Shown here: positions 1 through 14,802 of the stretch, one piece after another
Layout: each line of letters starts with the position of its first letter
Position numbering within the stretch: position 1 is the first letter of the stretch
Source: Dryocosmus kuriphilus
Lineage: Eukaryota > Arthropoda > Insecta > Hymenoptera > Cynipidae
Assembly: GCA_038277395.1 (NCBI GenBank)
Contig: CM076191.1
Location: forward strand, 98,691,588 to 98,755,587
Reading direction: 5' to 3'
DNA: 64,000 nt
Translations under genes and position numbers: made by a program
The notes under the pieces: generated by a model
The model's database searches: none
The model's input: only the letters and a program-made list of their open reading frames with translations
Told to the model about the DNA's origin: nothing

Positions 1-3000
1 TTAAAAGAGGTACACTTTTTTTTTTTTTATGTATTTGGACCGTCTACGTTGATGGAAGCGCTGTTGCCCGGAGTTTTTTTGTCGATTTCGACCAACGCGC
101 GGGCACTTTTTTACCCAATATTATAGTTTGCGATGGTATCGCTGGACTATATGTTGAAAAATATAAACATTAAAAGAGGTACACTTTTTTTTTTTGTATG
201 TATTTGGACCGTCTACGTTGATGGAAGCGCTGTTGCCCGGAGTTTTTTTTTTCGATTTCGACCAACGCGCGGGGCACTTTTTTTTTTTTACCAATATTAT
301 AGTTTGCGATGGTATCGCTGGACTATATGTTGAAAAATATAAAACATTAAAAGAGGTACACTTTTTTTTTTTTTTTTGTATGTATTTGGACCGTCTACGT
401 TGATGGAAGCGCTGTTGCCCGGAGTTTTTGTCGATTTCGACCAACGCGCGGGCACTTTTTTTTTTTACCAATATTATAGTTTGCGATGGTATCGCTGGAC
501 TATATCTTGAAAAATATAAACATTAAAAGAGGTACACTTTTTTTTTGTTTTTGTATGTATTTTTGGACCGTCTACGTTGATGGAAGCGCTGTTGCCCGGA
601 GTTTTTTTGTCGATTTCGACCAACGCGCGGGGCACTTTTTTACCAATATTATAGTTTGCGATGGTATCGCTGGACTATATCTTGAAAAATATAAACATTA
701 AAAGAGGTACACTTTTTTGGTTTTGTATGTATTTGGACCGTCTACGTTGATGGAAGCGCTGTTGCCCGGAGTTTTTGTCGATTTCGACCAACGCGCGGGG
801 CACTTTTTTTTACCAATATTATAGTTTGCGATGGTATCGCTGGACTATATGTTGAAAAATATAAACATTAAAAAGAGGTACACTTTTTTTGGTTTTGTAT
901 GTATTTGGACCGTCTACGTTGATGGAAGCGCTGTTGCCCGGAGTTTTTTCGTCGATTTCGACCAACGCGCGGGCACTTTTTTTTTTTTACCAATATTATA
1001 GTTTGCGATGGTATCGCTGGACTACTATCTTGAAAAATATAAAACATTAAAAAAAAAGAGGTACACTTTTTTTTTTTTTTGTGTATGTATTTGGACCGTC
1101 TACGTTGATGGAAGCGCTGGTGTGCCCGGAGTTTTTGTCGATTTCGACCAACGCGCGGGCACTTTTTTACCAATATTATAGTTTGCGATGGTATCGCTGG
1201 ACTATATGTTGAAAAATATAAACATTAAAAGAGGTACACTTTTTTTGGTTTTGTATGTATTTGGACCGTCTACGTTGATGGAAGCGCTGGTGCCCGGAGT
1301 TTTTTTTTTGTCGATTTCGACCAACGCGCGGGCACTTTTTTACCAATATTATAGTTTGCGATGGTATCGCTGGACTATATCTTGAAAAATATAAACATTA
1401 AAAGAGGTACACTTTTTTTTGGTTTTGTATGTATTTGGACCGTCTACGTTGATGGAAGCGCTGTTGCCCGGAGTTTTTGTCGATTTCGACCAACGCGCGG
1501 GCACTTTTTTTTTACCAATATTATAGTTTGCGATGGTATCGCTGGACTATATGTTGAAAAATATAAACATTAAAAGAGGTACACTTTTTTTTTTTTGTAT
1601 GTATTTGGACCGTCTACGTTGATGGAAGCGCTGGTGCCCGGAGTTTTTTGTCGTTCGACCAACGCGCGGGCACTTTTTTACCAATATTTAGTTTGCGATG
1701 GTATCGCTGGACTATATCTTGAAAAATATAAACATTAAAAGAGGTACACTTTTTTTTTGTTTTGTATGTATTTGGACCGTCTACGTTGATGGAAGCGCTG
1801 TTGCCCGGAGTTTTTTTTTGTCGATTTCGACCAACGCGCGGGCACTTTTTTACCAATATTATAGTTTGCGATGGTATCGCTGGACTATATGTTGAAAAAT
1901 ATAAACATTAAAAGAGGTACACTTTTTTTTTTGTTTTGTATTTGGACCGTCTACGTTGATGGAAGCGCTGTTGCCCCCGGAGTTTTTGTCGATTTCGACC
2001 AACGCGCGGGCACTTTTTTTTACCAATATTATAGTTTGCGATGGTATCGCTGGACTATATATTTTGAAAAATATAAACATTAAAAGAGGTACACTTTTTT
2101 TTGGTTTTGTATGTATTTGGACCGTCTACGTTGATGGAAGCGCTGTTGCCCGGAGTTTTGTCGATTTCGACCAACGCGCGGGCACTTTTTTTTTTTACCA
2201 ATATTATAGTTTGCGATGGTATCGCTGGGACTATATCTTGAAAAATATAAACATTAAAAGAGGTACACTTTTTTTGGTTTTGTATGTATTTTTTTGGACC
2301 GTCTACGTTGATGGAAGCGCTGTTGCCCGGAGTTTTTTCGATTTCGACCAACGCGCGGGCACTTTTTTTACCAATATTATAGTTTGCGATGGTATCGCTG
2401 GACTATATCTTGAAAAATATAAACATTAAAAAGAGGTACACTTTTTTTGGTTTTTATGTATTTATTTGACCGTCTACGTTGATGGAAGCGCTGTTGCCCG
2501 GAGTTTTTGTCGATTTCGACCAACGCGCGGGCACTTTTTTACCAATATTATAGTTTGCGATGGTATCGCTGGACTATATGTTGAAAAATATAAACATTAA
2601 AAGAGGTACACTTTTTTGGTTTTGTATGTATTTGGACCGTCTACGTTGATGGAAGCGCTGTTGCCCGGGTTTTTTTTTGTCGATTTCGACCAACGCGCGG
2701 GCACTTTTTTACCAATATTATAGTTTGCGATGGTATCGCTGGACTATATCTTGAAAAATATAAACATTAAAAGAGGTACACTTTTTTTTTTTTTTGTATG
2801 TATTTGGACCGTCTACGTTGATGGAAGCGCTGGTTGCCCGGAGTTTTTGTCGATTTCGACCAACGCGCGCGGGCACTTTTTTTTTTTACCAATATTATAG
2901 TTTGCGATGGTATCGCTGGACTATATCTTGAAAAATATAAACATTAAAAGAGGTACACTTTTTTGGTTTTGTATGTATTTGGACCGTCTACGTTGATGGA

Positions 3001-3440
3001 AGCGCTGGTGCCCGGAGTTTTTGTCGATTTCGACCAACGCGCGGGCACTTTTTTTTACCAATATTATTTTGTTTGCGATGGTATCGCTGGACTATATCTT
3101 GAAAAAAAATATAAACATTAAAAGAGGTACACTTTTTTGATTTTGTATGTATTTGGACCGTCTACGTTGATGGAAGCGCTGTTGCCCGGAGTTTTTGTCG
3201 ATTTCGACCAACGCGCGGGCACTTTTTTTACCAATATTATAGTTTTTTGCGATGGTATCGCTGGACTATATCTTGAAAAATATAAACATTAAAAGAGGTA
3301 CACTTTTTTTTTTTGATTTTGTATGTATTTTTGGACCGTCTACGTTGATGGAAGCGCTGTTGCCCGGAGTTTTTGTCGATTTCGACCAACGCGCGGGGGC
3401 ACTTTTTTTTTTACCAATATTATAGTTTTTGCGATGGTAT

Positions 3441-3470
3441 CGCTGGACTGGACTTTATGTTTTAAACATT
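3441..3470 (+). repeat. Rearranged monomer end
   Basis: The unit end reads CGCTGGACTGGACTTTATGTTTTAA instead of CGCTGGACTATATCTTGAAAAATATAA. TGGAC is duplicated and the GAAAAATAT segment is lost, with flanking monomers intact. Confidence 0.8.
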
Positions 3471-6400
3471 AAAAGAGGTACACTTTTTTGGTTTTGTATG
3501 TATTTGGACCGTCTACGTTGATGGAAGCGCTGTTGCCCGGAGTTTTTGTCGATTTCGACCAACGCGCGGGCACTTTTTTTTTTTACAATATTATAGTTTG
3601 CGATGGTATCGCTGGACTATATCTTGAAAAATATAAACATTAAAAGAGGTACACTTTTTTGGTTTTGTATGTATTTAGGACCGTCTACGTTGATGGAAGC
3701 GCTGTTGCCCGGAGTTTTTTTGTCGATTTCGACCAACGCGCGGGCACTTTTTTACCAATATTATAGTTTGCGATGGTATCGCTGGACTATATCTTGAAAA
3801 ATATAAACATTAAAAAGAGGTACACTTTTTTGGTTTTGTATGTATTTTTGGACCGTCTACGTTGATGGAAGCGCTGTTGCCCGGAGTTTTTTGTCGATTT
3901 CGATTTCGACCAACGCGCGGGCACTTTTTTTTTACCAATATTATAGTTTGCGATGGTATCGCTGGACTATATCTTGAAAAATATAAACATTAAAAGAGGG
4001 TACACTTTTTTTTTTTTTATGTATTTTTGGACCGTCTACGTTGATGGATGGAAGCGCTGTTGCCCGGAGTTTTTGTCGATTTCGACCAACGCGCGGGCAC
4101 TTTTTTTTTACCAATATTATAGTTTGCGATGGTATCGCTGGACTATATCTTGAAAAAAAATAAACATTAAAAAGAGGTACACTTTTTTTTTGTATATTAT
4201 TTGGACCGTCTACGTTGATGGAAGCGCTGTTGCCCGGAGTTTTTGTCGATTTCGACCAACGCGCGGGGGCACTTTTTTTTTTTACCAATATTATAGTTTG
4301 CGATGGTATCGCTGGACTATATCTTGAAAAATATAAACATTAAAAAAAGAGGTACACTTTTTTTTTTTTTGTATGTATTTGACCGTCTACGTTGATGGAA
4401 GCGCTGTTGCCCGGAGTTTTTGTCGATTTCGACCAACGCGCGGGCACTTTTTTTTACCAATACCAATATTATAGTTTGCGATGGTATCGCTGGACTATAT
4501 CTTGAAAAATATAAACATTAAAAGAGGTACACTTTTTTTTGTTTTGTATGTATTTTTGGACCGTCTACGTTGATGGAAGCGCTGTTGCCCGGAGTTTTTG
4601 TCGATTTCGACCAACGCGCGGGCACTTTTTTTTTTTACAATATTATAGTTTGCGATGGTATCGCTGGACTATATCTTGAAAAATATAAAACATTAAAAGA
4701 GGTACACTTTTTTGGTTTTGTATGTATTTGGACCGTCTACGTTGATGGAAGCGCTGGTGCCCGGAGTTTTTGTCGATTTCGACCAACGCGCGGGGGCACT
4801 TTTTTTTTACCAATATTATAGTTTGCGATGGTATCGCTGGACTATATGTTGAAAAATATAAACATTAAAAAGAGGTACACTTTTTTTTTTTTTGTATGTA
4901 TTTGGACCGTCTACGTTGATGGAAGCGCTGTTGCCCGGAGTTTTTGTCGATTTCGACCAACGCGCGGGGGCACTTTTTTTACCAATATTATAGTTTGCGA
5001 TGGTATCGCTGGACTATATCTTGAAAAAAAATAAACATTAAAAGAGGTACACTTTTTTTTTGGTTTTTGTATGTATTTGGACCGTCTACGTTGATGGAAG
5101 CGCTGGTGCCCGGAGTTTTTGTCGATTTCGACCAACGCGCGGGCACTTTTTTTTTACCAATATTATAGTTTGCGATGGTATCGCTGGACTATATGTTTGA
5201 AAAAAATAAAATTAAAAGGTACACTTTTTTTTTTTTTGTATGTATTTTGGACCGTCTACGTTGATGGAAGCGCTGGTGCCCGGAGTTTTTTTTGTCGATT
5301 TCGACCAACGCGCGGGCACTTTTTTTTTTACCAATATTATAGTTTGCGATGGTATCGCTGGACTATATCTTGAAAAATATAAACATTAAAAGAGGTACAC
5401 TTTTTTTTTGGTTTTGTATGTATTTGGACCGTCTACGTTGATGGAAGCGCTGTTTGCCCGGAGTTTTTTTTGTCGATTTCGACCAACGCGCGGGCACTTT
5501 TTTTACCAATATTATAGTTTGCGATGGTATCGCTGGACTATATCTTGAAAAATATAAACATTAAAAGAGGTACACTTTTTTTGGTTTTGTATGTATTTGG
5601 ACCGTCTACGTTGATGGAAGCGCTGGTGCCCGGAGTTTTTGTCGATTTCGACCAACGCGCGGGCACTTTTTTTTTTTTACCAATATTATAGTTTGCGATG
5701 GTATCGCTGGACTATATGTTGTAAATATAAACATTAAAAGAGGTACACTTTTTTTGGTTTTGTATGTATTTTTGGACCGTCTACGTTGATGGAAGCGCTG
5801 TTGCCCGGAGTTTTTTGTCGATTTCGACCAACGCGCGGGCACTTTTTTTTTACCAATATTATAGTTTGCGATGGTATCGCTGGACTATATCTTGAAAAAT
5901 ATAAACATTAAAAGAGGTACACTTTTTTGATTTTGTATGTATTTGGACCGTCTACGTTGATGGAAGCGCTGTTGCCCGGAGTTTTTTTGTCGATTTCGAC
6001 CAACGCGCGGGGGCACTTTTTTACCAATATTATAGTTTTGCGATGGTATCGCTGGACTATATCTTGAAAAATATAAACATTAAAAGAGGTACACTTTTTT
6101 TGGTTTTGTATGTATTTTTGGACCGTCTACGTTGATGGAAGCGCTGTTGCCCGGAGTTTTTTGTCGATTTCGACCAACGCGCGGGCACTTTTTTACCAAT
6201 ATTATAGTTTGCGATGGTATCGCTGGATATATCTTGAAAAATATAAAAACATTAAAAGAGGTACACTTTTTTTTTTTTTTTGTATGTATTTGGACCGTCT
6301 ACGTTGATGGAAGCGCTGTTGCCCGGAGTTTTTTGTCGATTTCGACCAACGCGCGGGCACTTTTTTTTTACCAATATTATAGTTTGCGATGGTATCGCTG

Positions 6401-9400
6401 GACTATATCTTGAAAAATATAAACATTAAAAGAGGTACACTTTTTTTTTTTTTTTTGTATGTATTTTTTGGACCGTCTACGTTGATGGAAGCGCTGGTTG
6501 CCCGGAGTTTTTTTGTCGATTTCGACCAACGCGCGGGCACTTTTTTACCAATATTATAGTTTTTGCGATGGTATCGCTGGACTATATGTTGAAAAATATA
6601 AACATTAAAAGAGGTACACTTTTTTTTTTGGTTTTGTATGTATTTGGACCGTCTACGTTGATGGAAGCGCTGTTGCCCGGAGTTTTTGTCGATTTCGACC
6701 AACGCGCGGGCACTTTTTTTTTACCAATATTATAGTTTTTGCGATGGTATCGCTGGACTATATCTTGAAAAATATAAACATTAAAAGAGGTACACTTTTT
6801 TTTGGTTTTTTGTATGTATTTGGACCGTCTACGTTGATGGAAGCGCTGTTGCCCGGAGTTTTTGTCGATTTCGACCAACGCGCGGGCACTTTTTTTTTAC
6901 CAATATTATAGTTTGCGATGGTATCGCTGGACTATATATGTTGAAAAATATAAACATTAAAAGAGGTACACTTTTTTTTTTTTTTGTATGTATTTTTGAC
7001 CGTCTACGTTGATGGAAGCGCTGTTGCCCGGAGTTTTTTTTTTGTGTCGATTTCGACCAACGCGCGGGCACTTTTTTTTTTTTTACAATATTATAGTTTG
7101 CGATGGTATCGCTGGACTATATCTTGAAAAAAAATATAAAACATTAAAAGAGGTACACTTTTTTTTTTGTATGTATTTTGGACCGTCTACGTTGATGGAA
7201 GCGCTGGTTGCCCGGAGTTTTTGTCGATTTCGACCAACGCGCGGGCACTTTTTTACCAATATTATAGTTTGCGATGGTATCGCTCTGGACTATATCTTGA
7301 AAAATATAAACATTAAAAAGAGGTACACTTTTTTGGTTTTGTATGTATTTTGGACCGTCTACGTTGATGGAAGCGCTGTTGCCCGGAGTTTTTGTCGATT
7401 TTCGACCAACGCGCGGGCACTTTTTTACCAATATTATAGTTTTTGCGATGGTATCGCTCTGGACTATATATGTTGAAAAATATAAACATTAAAAGAGGTA
7501 CACTTTTTTTTTTTTGTATGTATTTGGACCGTCTACGTTGATGGAAGCGCTGTTGCCCGGAGTTTTTTTCGATTTCGACCAACGCGCGGGCACTTTTTTT
7601 TTTTTAATATTATAGTTTTGCGATGGTATATCGCTGGACTATATCTTGAAAAATATAAAAATTAAAAGAGGTACACTTTTTTTTTTTTGTGTATTTTTGG
7701 ACCGTCTACGTTGATGGAAGCGCTGTTGCCCGGAGTTTTTTTTTTTGTCGATTTCGACCAACGCGCGGGCACTTTTTTACCCATATTATAGTTTGCGATG
7801 GTATCGCTGGACTATATCTTGAAAAATATAAACATTAAAAGAGGTACACTTTTTTGGTTTTTTTGTATTATTTTTTGACCGTCTACGTTGATGGAAGCGC
7901 TGTTGCCCGGAGTTTTTGTCGATTTCGACCAACGCGCGGGCACTTTTTTTTTTTTATATTATAGTTTGCGATAGTATATCGCTGGACTATATCTTGAAAA
8001 ATATAAAACATTAAAAGAGGTACACTTTTTTTTTGGTTTTGTATGTATTTTTGGACCGTCTACGTTGATGAAGCGCTGTTGCCCGGAGTTTTTTTTGTCG
8101 ATTTCGACCAACGCGCGGGGCACTTTTTTTTTTTTACCAATATTATAGTTTGCGATGGTATCTCTGGACTATATCTTGAAAAAAAAATATAAACATTAAA
8201 AGAGGTACACTTTTTTTTTTTTTATGTATGTATTTGGACCGTCTACGTTGATGGAAGCGCTGGTGCCCGGAGTTTTTGTCGATTGACCAACGCGCGGGCA
8301 CTTTTTTACCAATATATAGTTTGCGATGGTATCGCTGGACTATATCTTGAAAAATATAAACATTAAAAGAGGTACACTTTTTTTGATTTTGTATGTATTT
8401 TGACCGTCTACGTTGATGGAAGCGCTGTTGCCCGGAGTTTTTTTTGTCGATTTCGACCAACGCGCGGGCACTTTTTTACCAATATTATAGTTTGCGATGG
8501 TATCGCTGGACTATATGTTGAAAAATATAAACATTAAAAGAGGTACACTTTTTTGGTTTTGTATGTATTTGGACCGTCTACGTTGATGGAAGCGCTGGTG
8601 CCCGGAGTTTTTGTCGATTTCGACCAACGCGCGGGCGGGCACTTTTTTTACCAATATTATAGTTTTTGCGATGGTATCGCTGGACTATATCTTGAAAAAT
8701 ATAAACATTAAAAGAGGTACACTTTTTTTGGTTTTGTATGTATTTGGACCGTCTACGTTGATGGAAGCGCTGGTGCCCCCGGAGTTTTTTGTCGATTTCG
8801 ATTACCAACGCGCGGGCACTTTTTTTTACCAATATTATAGTTTGCGATGGTATCGCTGGACTATATCTTGAAAAATATAAACATTAAAAAAGAGGTACAC
8901 TTTTTTGGTTTTTTTTGTATGTATTTGGACCGTCTACGTTGATGGAAGCGCTGGTGCCCGGAGTTTTTGTCGATTTCGACCAACGCGCGGGGGCTTTTTT
9001 TACCAATATTATAGTTTGCGATGGTATCGCTGGACTATATATTGAAAAAAATATAAAAAACATTAAAAGAGGTACACTTTTTTTTTTTTTGTATGTATTT
9101 TTTGGACCGTCTACGTTGATGGAAGCGCTGGTTGCCCGGAGTTTTTGTCGATTTCGACCAACGCGCGGGCACTTTTTTTTTTTTAATATTATAGTTTGCG
9201 ATGGTATCGCTGGACTATATATGTTGAAAAATATAAACATTAAAAGAGGTACACTTTTTTTTTGGTTTTGTATGTATTTTTGGACCGTCTACGTTGATGG
9301 AAGCGCTGTTGCCCGGAGTTTTTTGTCGATTTCGACCAACGCGCGGGCACTTTTTTTTTACCATATTATAGTTTTTGCGATGGTATCGCTGGACTATATG

Positions 9401-11903
9401 TTGAAAAATATAACATTAACATTAAAAGAGGTACACTTTTTTTTGGTTTTTATGTATGTATTTGGACCGTCTACGTTGATGGAAGCGCTGTTGCCCGGAG
9501 TTTTTTTTTGTCGATTTCGACCAACGCGCGGGCACTTTTTTTACCAATATTATAGTTTGCGATGGTATCGCTGGACTATATCTTGAAAAATATAAACATT
9601 AAAAGAGGTACACTTTTTTGGTTTTTGTATGTATGTATTTGGACCGTCTACGTTGATGGAAGCGCTGTTGCCCGGAGTTTTTTTCGATTTCGACCAACGC
9701 GCGGGCACTTTTTTACCAATATTATAGTTTGCGATGGTATCGCTGGACTATATCTTGAAAAAAAAAATATAAACATTAAAAGAGGTACACTTTTTTTTTT
9801 TGTTTTGTATGTATTTGGACCGTCTACGTTGATGGAAGCGCTGTTGCCCGGAGTTTTTGTCGATTTCGACCAACGCGCGGGCACTTTTTTTTACCAATAT
9901 TATAGTTTGCGATGGTATCGCTGGACTATATTTGAAAAAAATAAACATTAAAAGAGGTACACTTTTTTTGGTTTTGTATGTATTTTTGGACCGTCTACGT
10001 TGATGGAAGCGCTGTTGCCCCGGAGTTTTTTTCGTCGATTTCGACCAACGCGCGGGCACTTTTTTACCAATATTATAGTTTGCGATGGTATCGCTGGACT
10101 ATATCTTGAAAAATATAAACATTAAAAAAAGAGGTACACTTTTTTTTTTTTTTATGTATTTGGACCGTCTACGTTGATGGAAGCGCTGTTGCCCGGAGTT
10201 TTTGTCGATTTCGACCAACGCGCGGGGCACTTTTTTTTACCAATATTATAGTTTGCGATGGTATCGCTGGACTATATCTTGAAAAATATAAACATTAAAA
10301 GAGGTACACTTTTTTTGGTTTTGTATGTATTTGGACCGTCTACGTTGATGGAAGCGCTGTTGTGCCCGGAGTTTTTGTCGATTTCGACCAACGCGCGGGC
10401 ACTTTTTTTACCAATATTATAGTTTGCGATGGTATCGCTGGACTATATCTTGAAAAATATAAACATTAAAAAAGAGGTACACTTTTTTTGGTTTTTTTGT
10501 ATGTATTTTTGGACCGTCTACGTTGATGGAAGCGCTGTTGCCCGGAGTTTTTTTTTGTCGATTTCGACCAACGCGCGGGCACTTTTTTTTACCAATATTA
10601 TAGTTTGCGATGGTATCGCTGGACTATATCTTGAAAAAAAATATAAACATTAAAAGAGGTACACTTTTTTTTTTTGTATGTATTTGGACCGTCTACGTTG
10701 ATGGAAGCGCTGTTGCCCGGAGTTTTTGTCGATTTTCGACCAACGCGCGGGCACTTTTTTACCAATATTATAGTTTGCGATGGTATCGCTGGACTATATC
10801 TTGAAAAATATAAACATTAAAAGAGGTACACTTTTTTGGTTTTGTATGTATTTGGACCGTCTACGTTGATGAAGCGCTGTTGCCCGGAGTTTTTGTCGAT
10901 TTCGACCAACGCGCGGGCACTTTTTTTACCAATATTATAGTTTGCGATGGTATCGCTGGACTATATCTTGAAAAATATAAACATTAAAAGAGGTACACTT
11001 TTTTTTTGGTTTTGTATGTATTTTGGACCGTCTACGTTGATGGAAGCGCTGTTGCCCGGAGTTTTTGTCGATTTCGACCAACGCGCGGGGGCACTTTTTT
11101 TTTACCAATATTATAGTTTGCGATGGTATCTCGCTGGACTATATCTTGAAAAATATAAACATTAAAAGAGGTACACTTTTTTTTTGGTTTTGTATGTATT
11201 TTTGGACCGTCTACGTTGATGGAAGCGCTGTTGCCCCCGGAGTTTTTTTGTCGATTTCGACCAACGCGCGGGCACTTTTTTTTTTTACCAATATTATAGT
11301 TTGCGATGGTATCGCTGGACTATATCTTGAAAAATATAAACATTAAAAGAGGTACACTTTTTTGGTTTTTGTATGTATTTTTGGACCGTCTACGTTGATG
11401 AAGCGCTGTTGCCCGGAGTTTTTTTTGTCGATTTCGACCAACGCGCGGGCACTTTTTTTTACCAATATTATAGTTTGCGATGGTATCGCTGGACTATATG
11501 TTGAAAAATATAAACATTAAAAAGAGAGGTACACTTTTTTGATTTTGTATGTATTTGGACCGTCTACGTTGATGGAAGCGCTGTTGCCCGGAGTTTTTGT
11601 CGATTTCGACCAACGCGCGGGCACTTTTTTTTTTACCAATATTATAGTTTGCGATGGTATCGCTGGACTATATCTTGAAAAATATAAACATTAAAAAAGG
11701 TACACTTTTTTTGGTTTTGTATGTATTTGGACCGTCTACGTTGATGGAAGCGCTGTTGCCCGGAGTTTTTGTCGATTTCGACCAACGCGCGGGCACTTTT
11801 TTTTTTTACCAATATTATAGTTTGCGATGGTATCGCTGGACTATATCTTGAAAAATATAAACATTAAAAGAGGTACACTTTTTTTTTTGGTTTTGTATGT
11901 ATT

Positions 11904-11925
11904 TGGACCGGACCGTCTCGTTGAT
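11904..11925 (+). repeat. GACCG duplication with adjacent base loss
   Basis: The junction reads TTGGACCGGACCGTCTCGTTG: a five-base tandem duplication of GACCG followed by loss of the A in TCTACG. It is one of several short duplications in block A1. Confidence 0.8.
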
Positions 11926-14635
11926 GGAAGCGCTGGTGCCCGGAGTTTTTTTTCGATTTCGACCAACGCGCGGGCACTTTTTTTTACCAATATTATAGTT
12001 TTGCGATGGTATCGCTGGACTATATCTTGAAAAATATAAAAAACATTAAAAAGAGGTACACTTTTTTGGTTTTGTATGTATTTGGACCGTCTACGTTGAT
12101 GGAAGCGCTGTTGCCCGGAGTTTTTGTCGATTTCGATTTCGACCAACGCGCGGGCACTTTTTTACCAATATTATAGTTTGCGATGGTATCGCTGGACTAT
12201 ATCTTGAAAAATATAAACATTAAAAAAGGTACACTTTTTTTTTTGTTTTGTATGTATTTTTGACCGTCTACGTTGATGAAGCGCTGGTGCCCGGAGTTTT
12301 TTTGTCGATTTCGACCAACGCGCGGGCACTTTTTTACCAATATTATAGTTTGCGATGGTATCGCTGGACTATATCTTGAAAAATATAAACATTAAAAGAG
12401 GTACACTTTTTTGGTTTTGTATGTATTTGGACCGTCTACGTTGATGGAAGCGCTGTTGCCCGGAGTTTTTTTGTCGATTTCGACCAACGCGCGGGCACTT
12501 TTTTTTTACCAATATTATAGTTTGCGATGGTATCTCTGGACTATATGTTGAAAAATATAAACATTAAAAGAGGTACACTTTTTTGGTTTTTTTGTATGTA
12601 TTTGGACCGTCTACGTTGATGATGGAAGCGCTGTTGCCCGGAGTTTTTGTCGATTTCGACCAACGCGCGGGCACTTTTTTACCAATATTATAGTTTGCGA
12701 TGGTATCGCTGGACTATATGTTGAAAAATATAAACATTAAAAGAGGTACACTTTTTTGGTTTTGTATGTATTTGGACCGTCTACGTTGATGGAAGCGCTG
12801 TTGCCCGGAGTTTTTTTTTGTCGATTTCGACCAACGCGCGGGCACTTTTTTTTTACCAATATTATAGTTTGCGATGGTATCGCTGGGACTATATCTTGAA
12901 AAATATAAAACATTAAAAGAGGTACACTTTTTTGGTTTTGTATGTATTTGGACCGTCTACGTTGATGGAAGCGCTGTTGCCCGGAGTTTTTTTGTCGATT
13001 TCGACCAACGCGCGGGCACTTTTTTTTTACCAATATTATAGTTTGCGATGGTATCGCTGGACTATATGTTTGAAAAATATAAACATTAAAAGAGGTACAC
13101 TTTTTTTTTTTTGTATGTATTTTTGGACCGTCTACGTTGATGGAAGCGCTGTTGCCCGGAGTTTTTGTCGATTTCGACCAACGCGCGGGCACTTTTTTAC
13201 CAATATTATAGTTTGCGATGGTATCGCTGGACTATATGTTTGAAAAATATAAACATTAAAAGAGGTACACTTTTTTTTTTTTGTATGTATTTGGACCGTC
13301 TACGTTGATGGAAGCGCTGTTGCCCGGAGTTTTTGTCGATTTCGACCAACGCGCGGGCACTTTTTTTACCAATATTATAGTTTGCGATGGTATCGCTGGA
13401 CTATATCTTGAAAAATATAAAACATTAAAAGAGGTACACTTTTTTGGTTTTTGTGTATGTATTTGACCGTCTACGTTGATGGAAGCGCTGGTGCCCGGAG
13501 TTTTTGTCGATTTCGACCAACGCGCGGGCACTTTTTTTTTTACCAATATTATAGTTTGCGATGGTATCGCTGGACTATATCTTGAAAAATATAAACATTA
13601 AAAGAGGTACACTTTTTTTGGTTTTTGTATGTATTTGGACCGTCTACGTTGATGGAAGCGCTGTTGCCCGGAGTTTTTGTCGATTTCGACCAACGCGCGG
13701 GCACTTTTTTTTTTACCAATATTATAGTTTGTTTGCGATGGTATCGCTGGACTATATATCTTGAAAAATATAAACATTAAAAGAGGTACACTTTTTTGGT
13801 TTTGTATGTATTTGGACCGTCTACGTTGATGGAAGCGCTGTTGCCCGGAGTTTTTTTTGTCGATTTCGACCAACGCGCGGGCACTTTTTTTTTACCAATA
13901 TTATAGTTTGCGATGGTATCGCTGGACTATATCTTGAAAAATATATAAACATTAAAAGAGGTACACTTTTTTTGTTTTTTGTATGTATTTGGACCGTCTA
14001 CGTTGATGGAAGCGCTGTTGCCCGGAGTTTTTGTCGATTTCGACCAACGCGCGGGCACTTTTTTACCAATATTATAGTTTGCGATGGTATCGCTGGACTA
14101 TATGTTGAAAAATATAAACATTAAAAGAGGTACACTTTTTTTTGGTTTTGTATGTATTTGGACCGTCTACGTTGATGGAAGCGCTGTTGCCCGGAGTTTT
14201 TTGTCGATTTCGACCAACGCGCGGGCACTTTTTTTTTTAACCAATATTATAGTTTGCGATGGTATCGCTGGACTATATCTTGAAAAATATAAACATTAAA
14301 AGAGGTACACTTTTTTTTGGGTTTTGTATGTATTTGGACCGTCTACGTTGATGGAAGCGCTGTTGCCCGGAGTTTTTGTCGATTTCGACCAACGCGCGGG
14401 CACTTTTTTTACCAATATTATAGTTTGCGATGGTATCGCTGGACTATATCTTGAAAAAAATAAAAACATTAAAAGAGGTACACTTTTTTGGTTTTGTATG
14501 TATTTGGACCGTCTACGTTGATGGAAGCGCTGTTGCCCGGAGTTTTTGTCGATTTCGACCAACGCGCGGGCACTTTTTTACCAATATTATAGTTTGCGAT
14601 GGTATCGCTGGACTATATCTTGAAAAATATAAACA

Positions 14636-14802
14636 TTAAAAGAGGTACACTTTTTTGGTTTTGTATGTATTTGGACCGTCTACGTTGATGGAAGCGCTGT
14701 TGCCCGGAGTTTTTGTCGATTTCGACCAACGCGCGGGCACTTTTTTACCAATATTATAGTTTGCGATGGTATCGCTGGACTATATCTTGAAAAATATAAA
14801 CA
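14636..14802 (+). repeat. Reference A-type monomer (167 bp)
   Basis: This is a clean copy of the left-hand subfamily. It has the same length as the C-type reference and differs by five substitutions at monomer positions 23 (G), 38 (G), 65 (T), 139 (G) and 151 (C). The T at 65 removes the terminal pair of the outer stem of the nested dyad. The G at 139 adds an eleventh CpG. Confidence 0.9.

Larger units (their letters stand above)
1..14290 (+). repeat. Block A1: A-type monomers with dense indel noise
   Basis: Monomers carry the A-type markers TTGGTTTTG, TTGGACCG, GCTGTTGCCC, TATCGCTGG and usually ATATCTTG (some ATATGTTG). What sets the block apart is length noise. The T tract after GGTACAC varies from 6 up to about 16, and the other T tracts, the A5 tract and the G run in CGCGGG also expand. 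Short tandem duplications are frequent, for example at 3,893-3,908 (GATTTCGATTTCG), 4,457 (CCAATACCAAT), 8,631 (GCGGGCGGGC) and 13,729 (GTTTGTTTGCG). Fifty-seven monomer steps from 1 to 9,948 give a mean period near 174 bp against the clean 167. Most changes are insertions rather than substitutions. Whether this is biological slippage or uncorrected long-read error cannot be settled from sequence alone. Confidence 0.9.

Noticed and set aside
8915..9586. Open reading frame of 223 codons, the longest without N, and many frames of 60-160 codons on both strands
   Set aside because: All are translations of the satellite in rotating frames. Their peptides are permutations of the same three monomer translations, they begin and end at monomer stops and starts, and their length depends on indels in T tracts. 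No codon bias, domain or conserved start is present.
1..14290. Block A1 as a separate satellite family with a 174-bp unit
   Set aside because: Once T, A and G run lengths are ignored its monomers match the clean 167-bp A-type at 14,636. The longer period is indel noise, not a different unit.
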